Positions 53,851 through 63,973 of a stretch of 64,000 nucleotides of DNA are shown here, piece by piece; position 1 is the first letter of the stretch, and each line of letters begins with the position of its first letter. A program made the translations under genes and the position numbers. Origin of the DNA: Chloracidobacterium sp. (GTDB lineage: Bacteria; Acidobacteriota; Blastocatellia; Pyrinomonadales; Pyrinomonadaceae); NCBI GenBank assembly GCA_016712045.1, contig JADJRV010000004.1:62001-126000 (forward strand), written 5' to 3'. The notes beneath the pieces are model-generated. The model worked only from the letters and a program-made list of their open reading frames with translations, made no database searches and had not been told where the DNA came from.

Positions 53851-54495
53851 ATGATAAATACCAATCTAGCAGGACTTAGGCAAGAATATTCTCGGAGCAA
53901 GTTGAGCAGATCGTCTATCGCATCTGATCCATTCGAGCAATTTGCTCATTGGATGGATGACGTCCTTAAGGCTGAGATAGTTGAGCCGACAGCAATGATG
54001 CTTTCAACCGCAAGCGCTGACGGGAAGCCGTCCGCACGTGTGGTGTTACTGAAAGGGTTTGACAAGGAGGGGTTTGTCTTTTTCACAAATTATGCCAGCA
54101 GGAAGGGACGAGAACTAGCGGAGAATCCGCACGCTGCTCTGCATTTCTTTTGGGCCGATCTACAAAGGCAAGTTAATATTTCAGGCAGCGTGATACGTGT
54201 TACTGCTGAGGAATCGGACGAATATTTTCAGTCGCGTCCGTTCACAAGCCGGGTTGGTGCCTGGGCTTCGAACCAAAGTGAAAAGATCGACTCGAGGACG
54301 GTGATCATGACCAAGGTGGCCAAATTGCTTTTACATTATGCGAGCGGCAATGTCCCGAGACCGCCGCATTGGGGTGGTTTCCGCGTTATTCCCGATCGAT
54401 TTGAATTCTGGCAGGGAAGAGAAAGCCGTCTTCACGACCGTATTTGCTACACACTCAACGATCAAAACTGGGAAATATCAAGGCTTTCCCCATAA
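53851..54495 (+). CDS. pdxH: Pyridoxamine 5'-phosphate oxidase
   Basis: 214 residues. It has MMLSTASADGKPSARVVLLKGFD, GFVFFTNYASRKGRELAENP and HFFWADLQRQVNISGSV, then the end RPPHWGGFRVIPDRFEFWQG and RLHDRICYTL, all conserved in PdxH. FMN-dependent enzyme making PLP. It lies five bases after the DUF1015 gene and seven before a GNAT gene, so it is part of a compact plus-strand run. The PLP-binding yggS is 6 kb upstream. Confidence 0.95.
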   Translation: MINTNLAGLRQEYSRSKLSRSSIASDPFEQFAHWMDDVLKAEIVEPTAMMLSTASADGKPSARVVLLKGFDKEGFVFFTNYASRKGRELAENPHAALHFFWADLQRQVNISGSVIRVTAEESDEYFQSRPFTSRVGAWASNQSEKIDSRTVIMTKVAKLLLHYASGNVPRPPHWGGFRVIPDRFEFWQGRESRLHDRICYTLNDQNWEISRLSP

Positions 54496-54501
54496 CTCGA
54501 A

Positions 54502-55023
54502 ATGCTTGAAACTGAGAGACTCATTATCAACAAGATAACGCCCGAAGACCTGCCGTGGCTGATCGAGATGCGTACACCTGAGGCGGTCAATCGGTATCTC
54601 GGCGGTCCCACGATGCAAAACGCCGAGGCATTGACCAAGCGGTTGCCGTTTTATATCGAGTGTCATGAGAAATACGGCTTTGGCTTTTGCACCATGACGC
54701 TCAAATCGACTGGCGAGATGATCGGCACCAGCGGCTTGCAACCGCTTGAGGAAACGGGTGAGATCGAGGTTGGCTATAATCTCGCTGAAAAATATTGGCG
54801 GCAGGGGTTTGGCTACGAATGCGCAATCGAGTGGCTCAAATACGGTTTCGAGACCGCCGGACTCGAACGCATAGTTGCGGTAGCAGATCCGGCCAACATC
54901 GGTTCTTGGCGCATAATGGAAAAATGCGGGATGAAATATGAAAAGACCGAGAAACATTACGGCATGGACTGTGTCTATTATGCGATCAGTCGCGTTCTGA
55001 GTTCCTTACCTAGCAGTCAATAA
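54502..55023 (+). CDS. GNAT acetyltransferase, RimJ/RimL type
   Basis: 173 residues. The start LETERLIINKITPEDLPWL, middle TGEIEVGYNLAEKYWRQGFGYE (acetyl-CoA loop) and late ANIGSWRIMEKCGMKYEKTE are typical of the RimJ/RimL-like N-acetyltransferase group that also includes drug and amino acid acetyltransferases. The substrate is unknown. Confidence 0.85.
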   Translation: MLETERLIINKITPEDLPWLIEMRTPEAVNRYLGGPTMQNAEALTKRLPFYIECHEKYGFGFCTMTLKSTGEMIGTSGLQPLEETGEIEVGYNLAEKYWRQGFGYECAIEWLKYGFETAGLERIVAVADPANIGSWRIMEKCGMKYEKTEKHYGMDCVYYAISRVLSSLPSSQ

Positions 55024-55539
55024 ATGCGTCCTAATCTCCCAAAACTCATCTTCGCGATATTGCTAAGCATCTATTTCCTGTGGATCGCTTGGGACCCGAT
55101 GCAGGGCAGCTTTCTCGACAATGTCGATCTGCCGATACATGAATTTGGGCATCTGCTGTTTCGCATACTCGGCGAATTTATGGGCATCGCCGGTGGCTCG
55201 CTCTTTCAGGTGATCTTTCCGGCAGTTTTTGTCGGTTATTTTGTTTGGCAGCGAAGCTTTTATTCGGCGGCGATCGTTTCGCTGTGGGTCGGGCAAAGCA
55301 TACTAAATGTATGGGTCTATGCTGCTGACGCCGTTGTGATGCAGCTCGTGCTGACAAGCGGTTCTACCGGTGCCGAGGGTAGCTTTCACGATTGGAATTA
55401 TTTGCTCTCGCACTTTGGCCTGTTGGGTTCGACCAAGACGGTGGCCGGAATTATTCGTTTTATCGGCACATCAACTATAATCATATCGAGCGTGTTTTCG
55501 GTCTATTATTCATTTATCCAAGCTGACGAAGAGGTATGA
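55024..55539 (+). CDS. Membrane protein with HExxH motif, unknown function
   Basis: 171 residues with about four membrane helices. Between the first two, at about 39-43, lies HEFGH, the zinc-binding pattern of metallopeptidases; it sits at the start of a hydrophobic helix as in site-2 protease relatives. A possible third ligand (NPDG or Asp) is not seen. It begins just after the GNAT stop and overlaps the SDR gene by four bases. Peptidase activity is inference. Confidence 0.6.
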   Translation: MRPNLPKLIFAILLSIYFLWIAWDPMQGSFLDNVDLPIHEFGHLLFRILGEFMGIAGGSLFQVIFPAVFVGYFVWQRSFYSAAIVSLWVGQSILNVWVYAADAVVMQLVLTSGSTGAEGSFHDWNYLLSHFGLLGSTKTVAGIIRFIGTSTIIISSVFSVYYSFIQADEEV

Positions 55540-56324
55540 AAGTAACCCTCATCACGGGCGCATCGAGCGGTATAGGCGAGGCGTTTGCGCGGCGGCTTGC
55601 GGCGGAAAAGCATGATCTCGTGCTGGTCGCCCGCAATGAGAAAAAGCTGCACGAGCTTTGCGACGAGCTGATGTTAAAACATCAGATCATGGCTCATTAC
55701 ATCGTTCTTGATCTGACTGAGCCGGAGGCGGATCGGAAAGCTGTTTGATGAAACCAATACGCATGGCTTTGAGGTCGATTGGCTAATAAACAACGCCGGG
55801 TTTGGTTCAATGGGCGATTTTGCAGATCTGGACATCGACCAAGAACGCAACATGATCGAGCTGAACATTTCATCACTGGTCGCTCTACGCACGCATATTT
55901 ACCACGGGAATGCGAGAGCGGAAAAGCGGCAAGATCATTAACGTTTCGTCAGCGGCGGGATTTCAGCCGATACCGTTCATGGCGACGTATGCGGCGACAA
56001 AAGCGTTTGTATCCTCATTTTCAGAGGCGATCGCCGAGGAGAATCGGCCATTTGGAATTCAGGTGCTGACTCTTTGTCCCGGCTCGACTGCCACTAATTT
56101 CTTTGCAGCGTCGAACATCGATCCGGCCAATTCAGGTCAAGGGCCAGCAAACAGCCGAGGATGTCGTCGAAACAGGTCGAAAGCCGTGCCATCAAAGGCG
56201 GTAAAAAAAAGGTCGTTCGGGTTTCGCCAACAATATCGGGGCATTGCTAGGCACATTTTCACCGACTTGGCTCTCATCACGCGTGATCGCTAGGGCTTTG
56301 CGGCCCAAGTTTCAGGGAAAATAA
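55536..56324 (+). CDS. Short-chain dehydrogenase/reductase (several apparent frameshifts)
   Basis: About 262 codons. The dinucleotide-binding motif TGASSGIGEAFARRLA opens the protein at 55536. After a shift near 55735 come EVDWLINNAGFGSMGDFADL (NNAG motif) and ERNMIELNISSLVAL. After a second shift near 55900 comes KSGKIINVSSAAGFQPIPFM with the catalytic YAATKA. A third shift near 56130 restores a tail ending RPKFQGK. SDRs of this type reduce ketones or aldehydes with NAD(P)H. The start overlaps the upstream gene and the stop abuts the next ATG, so the gene was probably intact and the shifts are consensus errors. Confidence 0.78.
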
Positions 56325-57155
56325 ATGAAATTCACAGTTCTCGGCAGCGGTTCGACCGGAAACGCGGTACTTATTTCGAGCGAGACGACGAATGTGCTCG
56401 TTGACGCCGGAATGAGCGCCCGCGAGATACTGCGGCGGCTAGGCGAGATGGGGGTGGCCCACGACCAACTCGATGGTGTGCTGATAACCCACGAACACGG
56501 CGACCACGCCGGAGGGCTTCGCGTTCTGCTAGGGACGGTAAATTGTCCGGTCTATATTTCGCGGCCGACCGAGGACGCCTATTACGACACCAAAGCCGGC
56601 GGACAAAACGGCGACAGCGAATCATCTAAACGCCGCAATGCCCTCAAAGACAAAACGCAAGAGATCGAATCGAACTGCGAATTTCGCATCGGTGATATCG
56701 ATTTTGAGCCTTTCAGCGTTCCGCATGATGCAGCCGATAATTTTGGCTTTGTCGCAAAAAAAGACGGCGTCAAGGTCGCAACGCTAATGGACTTTGGCCA
56801 TATCAGCGACCTAATCAAAGAAAGCCTAAAAGGCTGTGATGCGATCGTCGTCGAGTCAAACCATAGCCGGGATATGCTACGAGCGTGTTCTGTTTACACT
56901 TGGGAATTAAAGCAGAGGATAATGTCCGGCACGGGCCACCTCTCAAACGAAGACCTCTCCGATTGGCTGCAAAATGAATTTGACGGCACCGCCCGGCACA
57001 TTGTGCTCGCACATCTTTCGCAGCGAGCGAACGAACCGCACCTTGCCCGCTTAACAGCAGAGACCGCACTAAAAATGCGGTCTCCTTTATTCAAAGCTGA
57101 AACAAAGATCTCGATCTCACATCACAAAGAGCCGACCGAGTGGTTTCGGTTTTAA
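56325..57155 (+). CDS. MBL-fold hydrolase, YycJ/WalJ type
   Basis: 276 residues. It begins KFTVLGSGSTGNAVLISSET and has the metal motif THEHGDHAGG near 54-63, then FSVPHDAADNFGF, DFGHISDLI and VVESNHSRDML, with late GHLSNEDLSDWL and VLAHLSQRAN, typical of the YycJ group. These enzymes are linked to DNA or RNA metabolism coordinated with division in Firmicutes. The start is directly adjacent to the SDR stop. Confidence 0.88.
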   Translation: MKFTVLGSGSTGNAVLISSETTNVLVDAGMSAREILRRLGEMGVAHDQLDGVLITHEHGDHAGGLRVLLGTVNCPVYISRPTEDAYYDTKAGGQNGDSESSKRRNALKDKTQEIESNCEFRIGDIDFEPFSVPHDAADNFGFVAKKDGVKVATLMDFGHISDLIKESLKGCDAIVVESNHSRDMLRACSVYTWELKQRIMSGTGHLSNEDLSDWLQNEFDGTARHIVLAHLSQRANEPHLARLTAETALKMRSPLFKAETKISISHHKEPTEWFRF

Positions 57156-57187
57156 CGACTTACAACCAACAATATTCAAATGGCGGA

Positions 57188-57970
57188 TCACTGTAATGCA
57201 ACGGTTGACGAGGGCGTCCCGTTTGTTCCATTACCGTCTATTACGTTATTCAGAAACGAAATGATCTGAGCACCCCTGAGTGTACGTAACAACCCGGTCA
57301 GATTATTCGTGATAACATTTCCGGAGATCCGTACAGTCGATTCCCCGCTCACAGAGACACCAATTCCATTTCCGGTTATGAGACTATCACTGACCATTAC
57401 CTGAGATGTTCCGGACGAGGTAGCGCTGATGGCAGTTCCGACCACATTGCGGATCGAGGTTCGGGATACGACGACCTGAGTTCCGAGATTGACCGAATTT
57501 TCTATCGAAACGCCATTTTGGGTAAAACCATCGATTATCGTATCTTCCACCACCACCCTATTAGCCTCGACTATGCGGATGCCGTTGAGCCCATTTGAAA
57601 CTCCGTCAATATTGAGGCCTCTAATGTTTACAACTTTACGAGTATCTGCTGCATTTGTAATGTTGATAATGATACCAGTCGTGAATGATGCCAAAATCCC
57701 GCCCTGCGTATCTTTACAATCGAGGGTGATCGATTTTGTTATCGTGACCGCACCAAATCCGCCCGGATCGAGGCAATTGATCTCGCCGTTGGTCGCCGTT
57801 TTAGAGATCGCACCTGCAAAGGTTTTGCATGGAGCTGTCCGGCTGCACGGATTAACATCGTCGCCGACACCGGAAATCCATGTGCGGGTCGCCTGTGCTT
57901 CGGCAAAGATCGAAGCCGAAACTAGAAAAATGGAAATGCCAACGATACGAATGAGAAGTTTGTGGTTCAT
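57188..57970 (-). CDS. Secreted right-handed beta-helix protein
   Basis: 260 residues with a signal peptide (LLIRIVGISIFLVSASIFAEAQ). The mature part begins TRTWISGVGDDVNPCSRTAPC, which with CKTFAGAIS resembles the start of adhesin or polymorphic-outer-membrane beta-helix domains. Repeated strands follow (VVNIRGLNIDGVSNGLNGIRI, VVVEDTIIDGFTQNGVSIE, VMVSDSLITGNGIGVSV). The fold is pectate-lyase-like; no catalytic residues can be assigned. The short length suggests a small surface or binding protein. Confidence 0.75.
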   Translation of the reverse strand: MNHKLLIRIVGISIFLVSASIFAEAQATRTWISGVGDDVNPCSRTAPCKTFAGAISKTATNGEINCLDPGGFGAVTITKSITLDCKDTQGGILASFTTGIIINITNAADTRKVVNIRGLNIDGVSNGLNGIRIVEANRVVVEDTIIDGFTQNGVSIENSVNLGTQVVVSRTSIRNVVGTAISATSSGTSQVMVSDSLITGNGIGVSVSGESTVRISGNVITNNLTGLLRTLRGAQIISFLNNVIDGNGTNGTPSSTVALQ

Positions 57971-58027
57971 AATGGTCTCCTATAACGCTGAGAATCACTT
58001 TTACGATCGATATGTGCCGAATGGGCG

Positions 58028-58711
58028 CTATTGTATTACACCTCGAAAACTTTTTCTATGCAAAATACACGGGCCGTGCTCGCGTAATGCTTCGAAATGC
58101 GATGCGGCTCCGTAGCCTTTGTGGCCATCAAATCCATATTGAGGGTATTCGAGGGCGTGTTCGACCATCAGAGCGTCCCTATAGGTTTTTGCAATTATTG
58201 ACGCGGCCGCGATCGATGCTGAGATAGTATCGCCCTTGATTATTGCCTTTTGCGGCAGGTTTGACTGTTTTAGATGGAGTGCGTCAATAAGTAGGAAATC
58301 GGCCGGTGCCGATAACGACGCGATGGCTAGGAGCATCGCTTTTTTTGTCGCTTCCAGGATATTGATGCGGTCGATCTCGTCGGCCTCGACCTGGCCGATG
58401 GCATAGGCGATAGCGGAATCTTTAAGCGCCGCGGCAATTTCCTCGCGAGCCTTTGCCGTAAGCTTTTTTGAGTCGTTCAAACCCTTGGGGAGTTTGCGGT
58501 CGAGGTCGAGGATACATGCCCCGGCGACCACCGGACCGGCGAGACACCCTCGGCCGACCTCATCAAGACCGGCGATCAAACCAAACCCTGCATCGCGAGC
58601 CTGTTGCTCAAATACGATACCAATGCCCGAAACGTATAGATCCTGGAACAGCGAAACGCGGGAGCCGGTCTCATCCTCAATGAATGGATCCGGTCTCTCC
58701 GCGTTTTGCAC
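58028..58711 (-). CDS. rnhB: Ribonuclease HII
   Basis: I choose the GTG at 58709-58711, 19 bases after the rplS stop; longer in-frame starts would overlap rplS. About 227 residues. The catalytic motif GLDEVGRGCLAGPVVAGA contains Asp and Glu of the active site; LLIDALHL and ASIIAKTYRDALM complete the pattern. It nicks RNA-DNA hybrids and ribonucleotides in DNA. It is the last gene of the ffh-rpsP operon. The region before the conserved motif is 40 residues longer than in E. coli. Confidence 0.93.
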   Translation of the reverse strand: MQNAERPDPFIEDETGSRVSLFQDLYVSGIGIVFEQQARDAGFGLIAGLDEVGRGCLAGPVVAGACILDLDRKLPKGLNDSKKLTAKAREEIAAALKDSAIAYAIGQVEADEIDRINILEATKKAMLLAIASLSAPADFLLIDALHLKQSNLPQKAIIKGDTISASIAAASIIAKTYRDALMVEHALEYPQYGFDGHKGYGAASHFEALREHGPCILHRKSFRGVIQ

Positions 58712-58730
58712 TTGATTAGCTCCTAAGTTT

Positions 58731-59096
58731 TTAGCTCGACTGCTTTTTAGCCCGTGTATCGCGTTCCTTGATACGGGCTGCTTTACCACGCAGATCGCGT
58801 AGATAGTAAAGCTTGGCACGACGCACCTTACCACGACGGATAACGTCGATGTGGTCGATTACCGTCGCGTGCAGCGGAAAGATACGTTCGACGCCGACGC
58901 TAAAGCTGACCTTACGGACAGTTATAGTTTCGCGGACGCCGCCATGCTTGCGGGCGATACAGATGCCCTCGAAAGCCTGAAGACGCTCTTTGTTGCCTTC
59001 TTTAATACGGACGTGTACGCGAAGCGTGTCGCCCGGTTGAAATGCCGGAATATTTTCTTTAACTTGTGTGTTTTCAACACTATCTAGTCTGTTCAT
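58731..59096 (-). CDS. rplS: 50S ribosomal protein L19
   Basis: 121 residues, normal length. FQPGDTLRVHVRIKEGNKER, EGICIARKHGGVRETITVRK and GVERIFPLHATVIDHIDVIR identify L19, located at the 30S-50S interface. It follows trmD by 39 bases in the conserved order rpsP-rimM-trmD-rplS. Confidence 0.97.
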   Translation of the reverse strand: MNRLDSVENTQVKENIPAFQPGDTLRVHVRIKEGNKERLQAFEGICIARKHGGVRETITVRKVSFSVGVERIFPLHATVIDHIDVIRRGKVRRAKLYYLRDLRGKAARIKERDTRAKKQSS

Positions 59097-59135
59097 TTTA
59101 ATGTCGGCCAGAGGTCAATCCCGTTGGTGCGGGAC

Positions 59136-59849
59136 TCACATATCACCATTTTCTCCTATTAATAGGTCCTTACGGACCGATCTTGTTTTTTCGAGCGCCT
59201 TTTCATGACGCCATTTTTCGATCTCGGCATGATTGCCGTTCAATAAAACCTCGGGAACTTTCATCCCTCTAAATTCTGCCGGCCGCGTATAGTGCGGGCA
59301 ATCGAGCAAGCCGTCGGAAAACGAATCATTTTCGGCCGACGTATCGCTACCCAGAGCACCCGGCAAAAGCCTGACAAGCGAATCGACAAATACCGCCGCC
59401 GCCGGTTCGCCGCCCGATAGCACATAGTCGCCGATCGAGATCTCGTCGGTTACGAGAGCCTCAGTGACTCGCTCGTCAACGCCCTCGTAACGGCCGCATA
59501 TCATAACGATATGCTTTGCGTCGTCGGCAAAACTTTGAGCGTCGGCCTGTTTGAGCGGCTTGCCCTGCGGTGTTAGCAAGACAACGCGTGTCCCCGCCGG
59601 ATATAGCCCTCGATCACTCGTGCCAGTCAAATTTTCAATTGCGGCGAATAACGGTTCTACCTTTAGGACCATCCCGTCGCCGCCGCCAAATGGCCGGTCA
59701 TCGACCATCTTGTGCTTATCCGTCGCATATTCGCGGATGTCGTGAACGTTGATCTCGACGATCTCAGCGAGCTTTGCACGGCGGATAATTCCAAATTCAA
59801 AGATCGAGTCAAAATACTCCGGGAAAATTGTTAAGACATCAATTTTCAC
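59136..59849 (-). CDS. trmD: tRNA (guanine-37-N1) methyltransferase
   Basis: 237 residues. It has DVLTIFPEYFDSIFEFGIIR, DDRPFGGGDGMVLKVEPL, the knotted SAM site MICGRYEGVDERV, and DYVLSGGEPAA. TrmD makes m1G37, preventing +1 frameshifting on proline and other codons. The start lies directly after the rimM stop. The C-terminal region LLNGNHAEIEKWRHEKALEK is conserved. Confidence 0.97.
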   Translation of the reverse strand: MKIDVLTIFPEYFDSIFEFGIIRRAKLAEIVEINVHDIREYATDKHKMVDDRPFGGGDGMVLKVEPLFAAIENLTGTSDRGLYPAGTRVVLLTPQGKPLKQADAQSFADDAKHIVMICGRYEGVDERVTEALVTDEISIGDYVLSGGEPAAAVFVDSLVRLLPGALGSDTSAENDSFSDGLLDCPHYTRPAEFRGMKVPEVLLNGNHAEIEKWRHEKALEKTRSVRKDLLIGENGDM

Positions 59850-60359
59850 CTAAAACTCCAACAACCCTTCGGGCGGATCGATAAGGATAATGCCGTTCTC
59901 GATATCGACCTCGGTGCAGATCGCCTCGGCAAAGGGTATCAAATACTCTTTTTCACCATCGACGACCAGTATCTCGGTTGCACCGGTCCGCATCAGTTCA
60001 CGGACTTTGCCGATCTCTTCGCCCGAGACGGTCACTACGCGGCAGCCTGCTAGTTGCCAATCGAAATACTCGCCCTCGTCCAGCTCGACCGCATCGGATT
60101 CGGAAACGCATATCTCAGCATTGCGGAGCGTTTCTCCATCCTCGATCGAATTGATCCCGGCGAATTTGAGCACCATCCGTCCTGACTGGAACCAATGGTT
60201 TTCAAGCGTTAACTCGCGTCGGCTGTCATTCGGCATAACCGCGATGACCGTTTTCAGGCCGTCAAATCGTTCGGGGAAATCCGTCAGGATATCGGCGATA
60301 ACTTCGCCTTTGAGCCCGCGCGGCTTTGCTATCCTTGCGACTGCGACGAGATCGCTCAC
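59850..60359 (-). CDS. rimM: Ribosome maturation factor RimM
   Basis: 169 residues. The N-terminal half has ARIAKPRGLKGEVIADIL, and the C-terminal PRC-barrel has LDEGEYFDWQLAGCRVVTVS and EYLIPFAEAICTEVDIENGII. It assists maturation of the 30S head. The start codon overlaps the last base of khpA, and trmD follows immediately. Confidence 0.94.
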   Translation of the reverse strand: MSDLVAVARIAKPRGLKGEVIADILTDFPERFDGLKTVIAVMPNDSRRELTLENHWFQSGRMVLKFAGINSIEDGETLRNAEICVSESDAVELDEGEYFDWQLAGCRVVTVSGEEIGKVRELMRTGATEILVVDGEKEYLIPFAEAICTEVDIENGIILIDPPEGLLEF

Positions 60360-60592
60360 TAGTCTTCGACCAGATCAAGATGAAAACGCTTGCCGTGCTT
60401 TTGCCCGGCGGCGAACAGAATGCTGCGGATCGCTTTGACCGTGCGGCCCTCGCGGCCGATGACGCGGCCCATATCGCTATCAGCGACGCGAACCTCAATG
60501 CGGACGGTTTTGCCATCCTCAAATTCGGTCACCTCGACAGCGTCGGGTTCACCGACCAGCGATCTGACGATCTTTTCTACAGCTTCTCTCAT
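60359..60592 (-). CDS. khpA: KH-domain RNA-binding protein KhpA
   Basis: 77 residues, the full single-KH family length. The GxxG loop appears as IGREGRTVKAIRSIL, after VRVADSDMGRV. KhpA binds RNA, often with KhpB, and is encoded between rpsP and rimM in many phyla, as here. The gene overlaps rimM by one base and follows rpsP after 18 bases. Confidence 0.93.
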   Translation of the reverse strand: MREAVEKIVRSLVGEPDAVEVTEFEDGKTVRIEVRVADSDMGRVIGREGRTVKAIRSILFAAGQKHGKRFHLDLVED

Positions 60593-60610
60593 CTTGTTTG
60601 AGCGATCAGC

Positions 60611-61306
60611 CTAGGCTTTCTCAGCCGACTCTGCCTCAGCAGCTTCTTCGGTTGTTTCAGCGGCCGGTTCTACCTCAACAGCTTCGGTTGCCTCGGCTTC
60701 TACTACCGGAGCAGCTTCTGCTTCGACTGGTGCGGCCCCGGCTTCGACAGCTTCGGTCGTTTCAGCTTCAACAGCAGCTGCAGCCTCGGCCTCGACGGCT
60801 TCAGTTGCTTCAGCTTCGACTGCCGGAGCAGCGTCAGCCTCAACGGCCTCGGTCTCAGCCGGAGCTTCGGCAACTTCGGCCTCAGCGGCGGCATTTGCAG
60901 CAGCCTCAGCAGCTTCAGCCGCAGCGGCCGCAGCAGCAACCTTTTCAGCCTCTGCTCTTTCAGCAGCGAGTTTTTCGTTCTCTGCTTTCTTAGCGGCTGC
61001 TCTTTCGGCTTCGGCGGCGGCCTTTTTCTCGGCACGGGCCTGCAGCATTGCCGCACGCTCTTCTTCCGTCTGTACCGGATTGTTTTTGATCAGGCTTGCT
61101 ACCGTCTCGGTCGGCTGTGCGCCGACACCGATCCAGTATTGGATGCGGTCATGGTTGAGCTTTACATCCGCCGGATCCTGCATCGGATCGTATGTTCCGA
61201 CGTTTTCCAGGTATTTGCCGTCACGCTTAGAGCGTTTTTCCTTAACTACGACGCGATAAAAGGGATTCTTTTTCGCACCCATTCTCATTAAACTAATTGC
61301 TAACAT
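60611..61306 (-). CDS. rpsP: 30S ribosomal protein S16 with a long Ala/Glu-rich tail
   Basis: 231 residues, nearly three times the usual length. Residues 1-80 are S16 (LMRMGAKKNPFYRVVVKEKR, GTYDPMQD, RIQYWIGVGAQPTETVASLI). Residues 81-125 form a charged Ala/Lys/Glu helix. Residues 126-231 are almost only Ala, Glu, Val, Thr and Pro in irregular VEAEATEA-type repeats, strongly acidic. The frame is open throughout and ends directly before khpA. Short S16 tails occur in some bacteria; one of this length is unusual. The function of the tail is unknown. Confidence 0.93.
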   Translation of the reverse strand: MLAISLMRMGAKKNPFYRVVVKEKRSKRDGKYLENVGTYDPMQDPADVKLNHDRIQYWIGVGAQPTETVASLIKNNPVQTEEERAAMLQARAEKKAAAEAERAAAKKAENEKLAAERAEAEKVAAAAAAAEAAEAAANAAAEAEVAEAPAETEAVEADAAPAVEAEATEAVEAEAAAAVEAETTEAVEAGAAPVEAEAAPVVEAEATEAVEVEPAAETTEEAAEAESAEKA

Positions 61307-61347
61307 AATTTTCGTATCGAGAGGTTGAGGCTCTTATTTTAAGAACA

Positions 61348-62838
<1,491 letters not shown>

Positions 62839-62874
62839 ATAGAGACAGTTCGGCTACAATAGTCGAAACTATAA

Positions 62875-62903
62875 ATACTAGTGTTTCAGAGGTTAAGTGT
62901 CAA
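62875..62903 (-). promoter_or_regulatory. Promoter of the ffh-rpsP operon
   Basis: On the minus strand TTGACA (plus 62898-62903), a 17-base spacer and TAGTAT (plus 62875-62880). The start is expected near 62868, about 30 bases before the ffh ATG. Confidence 0.75.
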
Positions 62904-62912
62904 GATTTGCGC

Positions 62913-63885
62913 CTACGAAAGTACGCGCTCAAGCGCCGTAAACACGGCGCTTGGGGTTACTGAGAGGATACATTTCGGCGCGCCGAAAACCTCGCACGTA
63001 TAGCCCGGGCAAGGCTGGCAGGGAAGCGGTTCGAAAACGATCTCATTAGGTGCATCGGTCCACGGACGCCAGTGGTTGCGGTTTGACGAGCCAAAGACCA
63101 CCACCGAAGGTGTCCCGACCGCCGCCGCGATGTGTGCAATGCCCGAATCGTTGCCGACAAAAACCTTTGCTTTTGAAGCTAAAGCGGTTATCTCGGGCAG
63201 GGTTAGGTCGTCGAATATTGTGATGGGAACATTTAAGTACGCTGTTTTCGGCTTTTGACGCGATCGCAATAATATTTAGCCCTTTTTCGCTAAGGAATTC
63301 GGCAGTTCTTGCAAAATTCTCGGTTGGCCATTGTTTTGTAAAGAACGCACTTGTCGGATGCAAAAGTGCATAGTTGCCACGTCCGTGCCACTCGCTTACG
63401 CGAGCGGTTCGGCCTTTTTCGGTAACGACGAGCCGGGTTTTTGGCCGATCTTCGACGGGGACGCCGACGAAACCTACTAGTGCCAGTTGCTGTTCTGCGG
63501 AGTGCGTGGTTTCCTGACCCCAATAATCGAGTGCGGATGACAGTAAATGATTGTAAAGAAAAGGGTATTGATAGCTGGCGGCACCGACGCGGTGTTGGGC
63601 TCCGGTTGCTCTGACAAACATTGTTGCTGTAGTTCCGCCGTGGAGGTTAAATGCCACGTCGTACTTCCGTCTGCGAAGCTCAATTGCAGTTTTTACACGT
63701 TCTGTGGTGCTTTTTTCCACCGTTGCTTCGGTTACAAGCATGACGGGGATGTCGTCGCGGATCGGATAAACCAGAGAGCACTCAGGGTTTACGCACTTGA
63801 GACGGGTCTGCTCGTCGTCGATCTTGACCTCAGACTTGCATTGAGGACAACGGAGGATTTCGAGTAATTGGGGATTAATGGGCAT
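62913..63885 (-). CDS. Trm112-like zinc ribbon fused to a truncated glycosyltransferase family 9 (one apparent frameshift)
   Basis: From the ATG at 63883-63885 the protein begins PINPQLLEILRCPQCKSEV, with Cys pairs CPQC and CVNPEC and YPIRDDIPVMLV, a full Trm112/UPF0434 domain of about 60 residues. It continues in frame into VKTAIELRRRKYDVAFNLHGG, which is the middle of an ADP-heptose:LPS heptosyltransferase-type GT9 protein; the usual first 70-80 residues of GT9 are missing. A frame change near 63258 restores FVGNDSGIAHIAAAVGTPSV and the WRPW region. The joined C-terminal part is normal. Either a deletion fused two adjacent genes or the assembly lost about 230 bases. Confidence 0.7.
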
Positions 63886-63901
63886 GATTTTCAATCATAA
63901 A

Positions 63902-63971
63902 GTAAAAAGTAAAAAGGCAAAAGGCAAAACAGGATGTTACTCCTATTTTGCCGTTTTACTTTTGCCTTTTA
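63902..63971. repeat. AT-rich inverted repeat of the GGCAAAAG family
   Basis: AAAAAGGCAAAAGGCAAAA (from about 63911) pairs imperfectly with TTTTGCCGTTTTACTTTTGCC (in part) up to 63971, around AGGA-TGTTAC-TCCT. The 22-base word at 63902-63923 is the reverse complement of 33089-33110 after ftsH. Confidence 0.8.
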
Positions 63972-63973
63972 AC

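Noticed and set aside
58712..58834. N-terminal extension of RNase HII overlapping rplS
   Set aside because: The extra residues overlap the L19 coding sequence and have no RNase HII similarity.
60598..60993. Long Gln/Arg/Leu-rich plus-strand reading frame opposite rpsP
   Set aside because: It is the mirror of the Ala/Glu repeat in the S16 tail; no homology, start signal or promoter, and the rpsP frame is clearly real.
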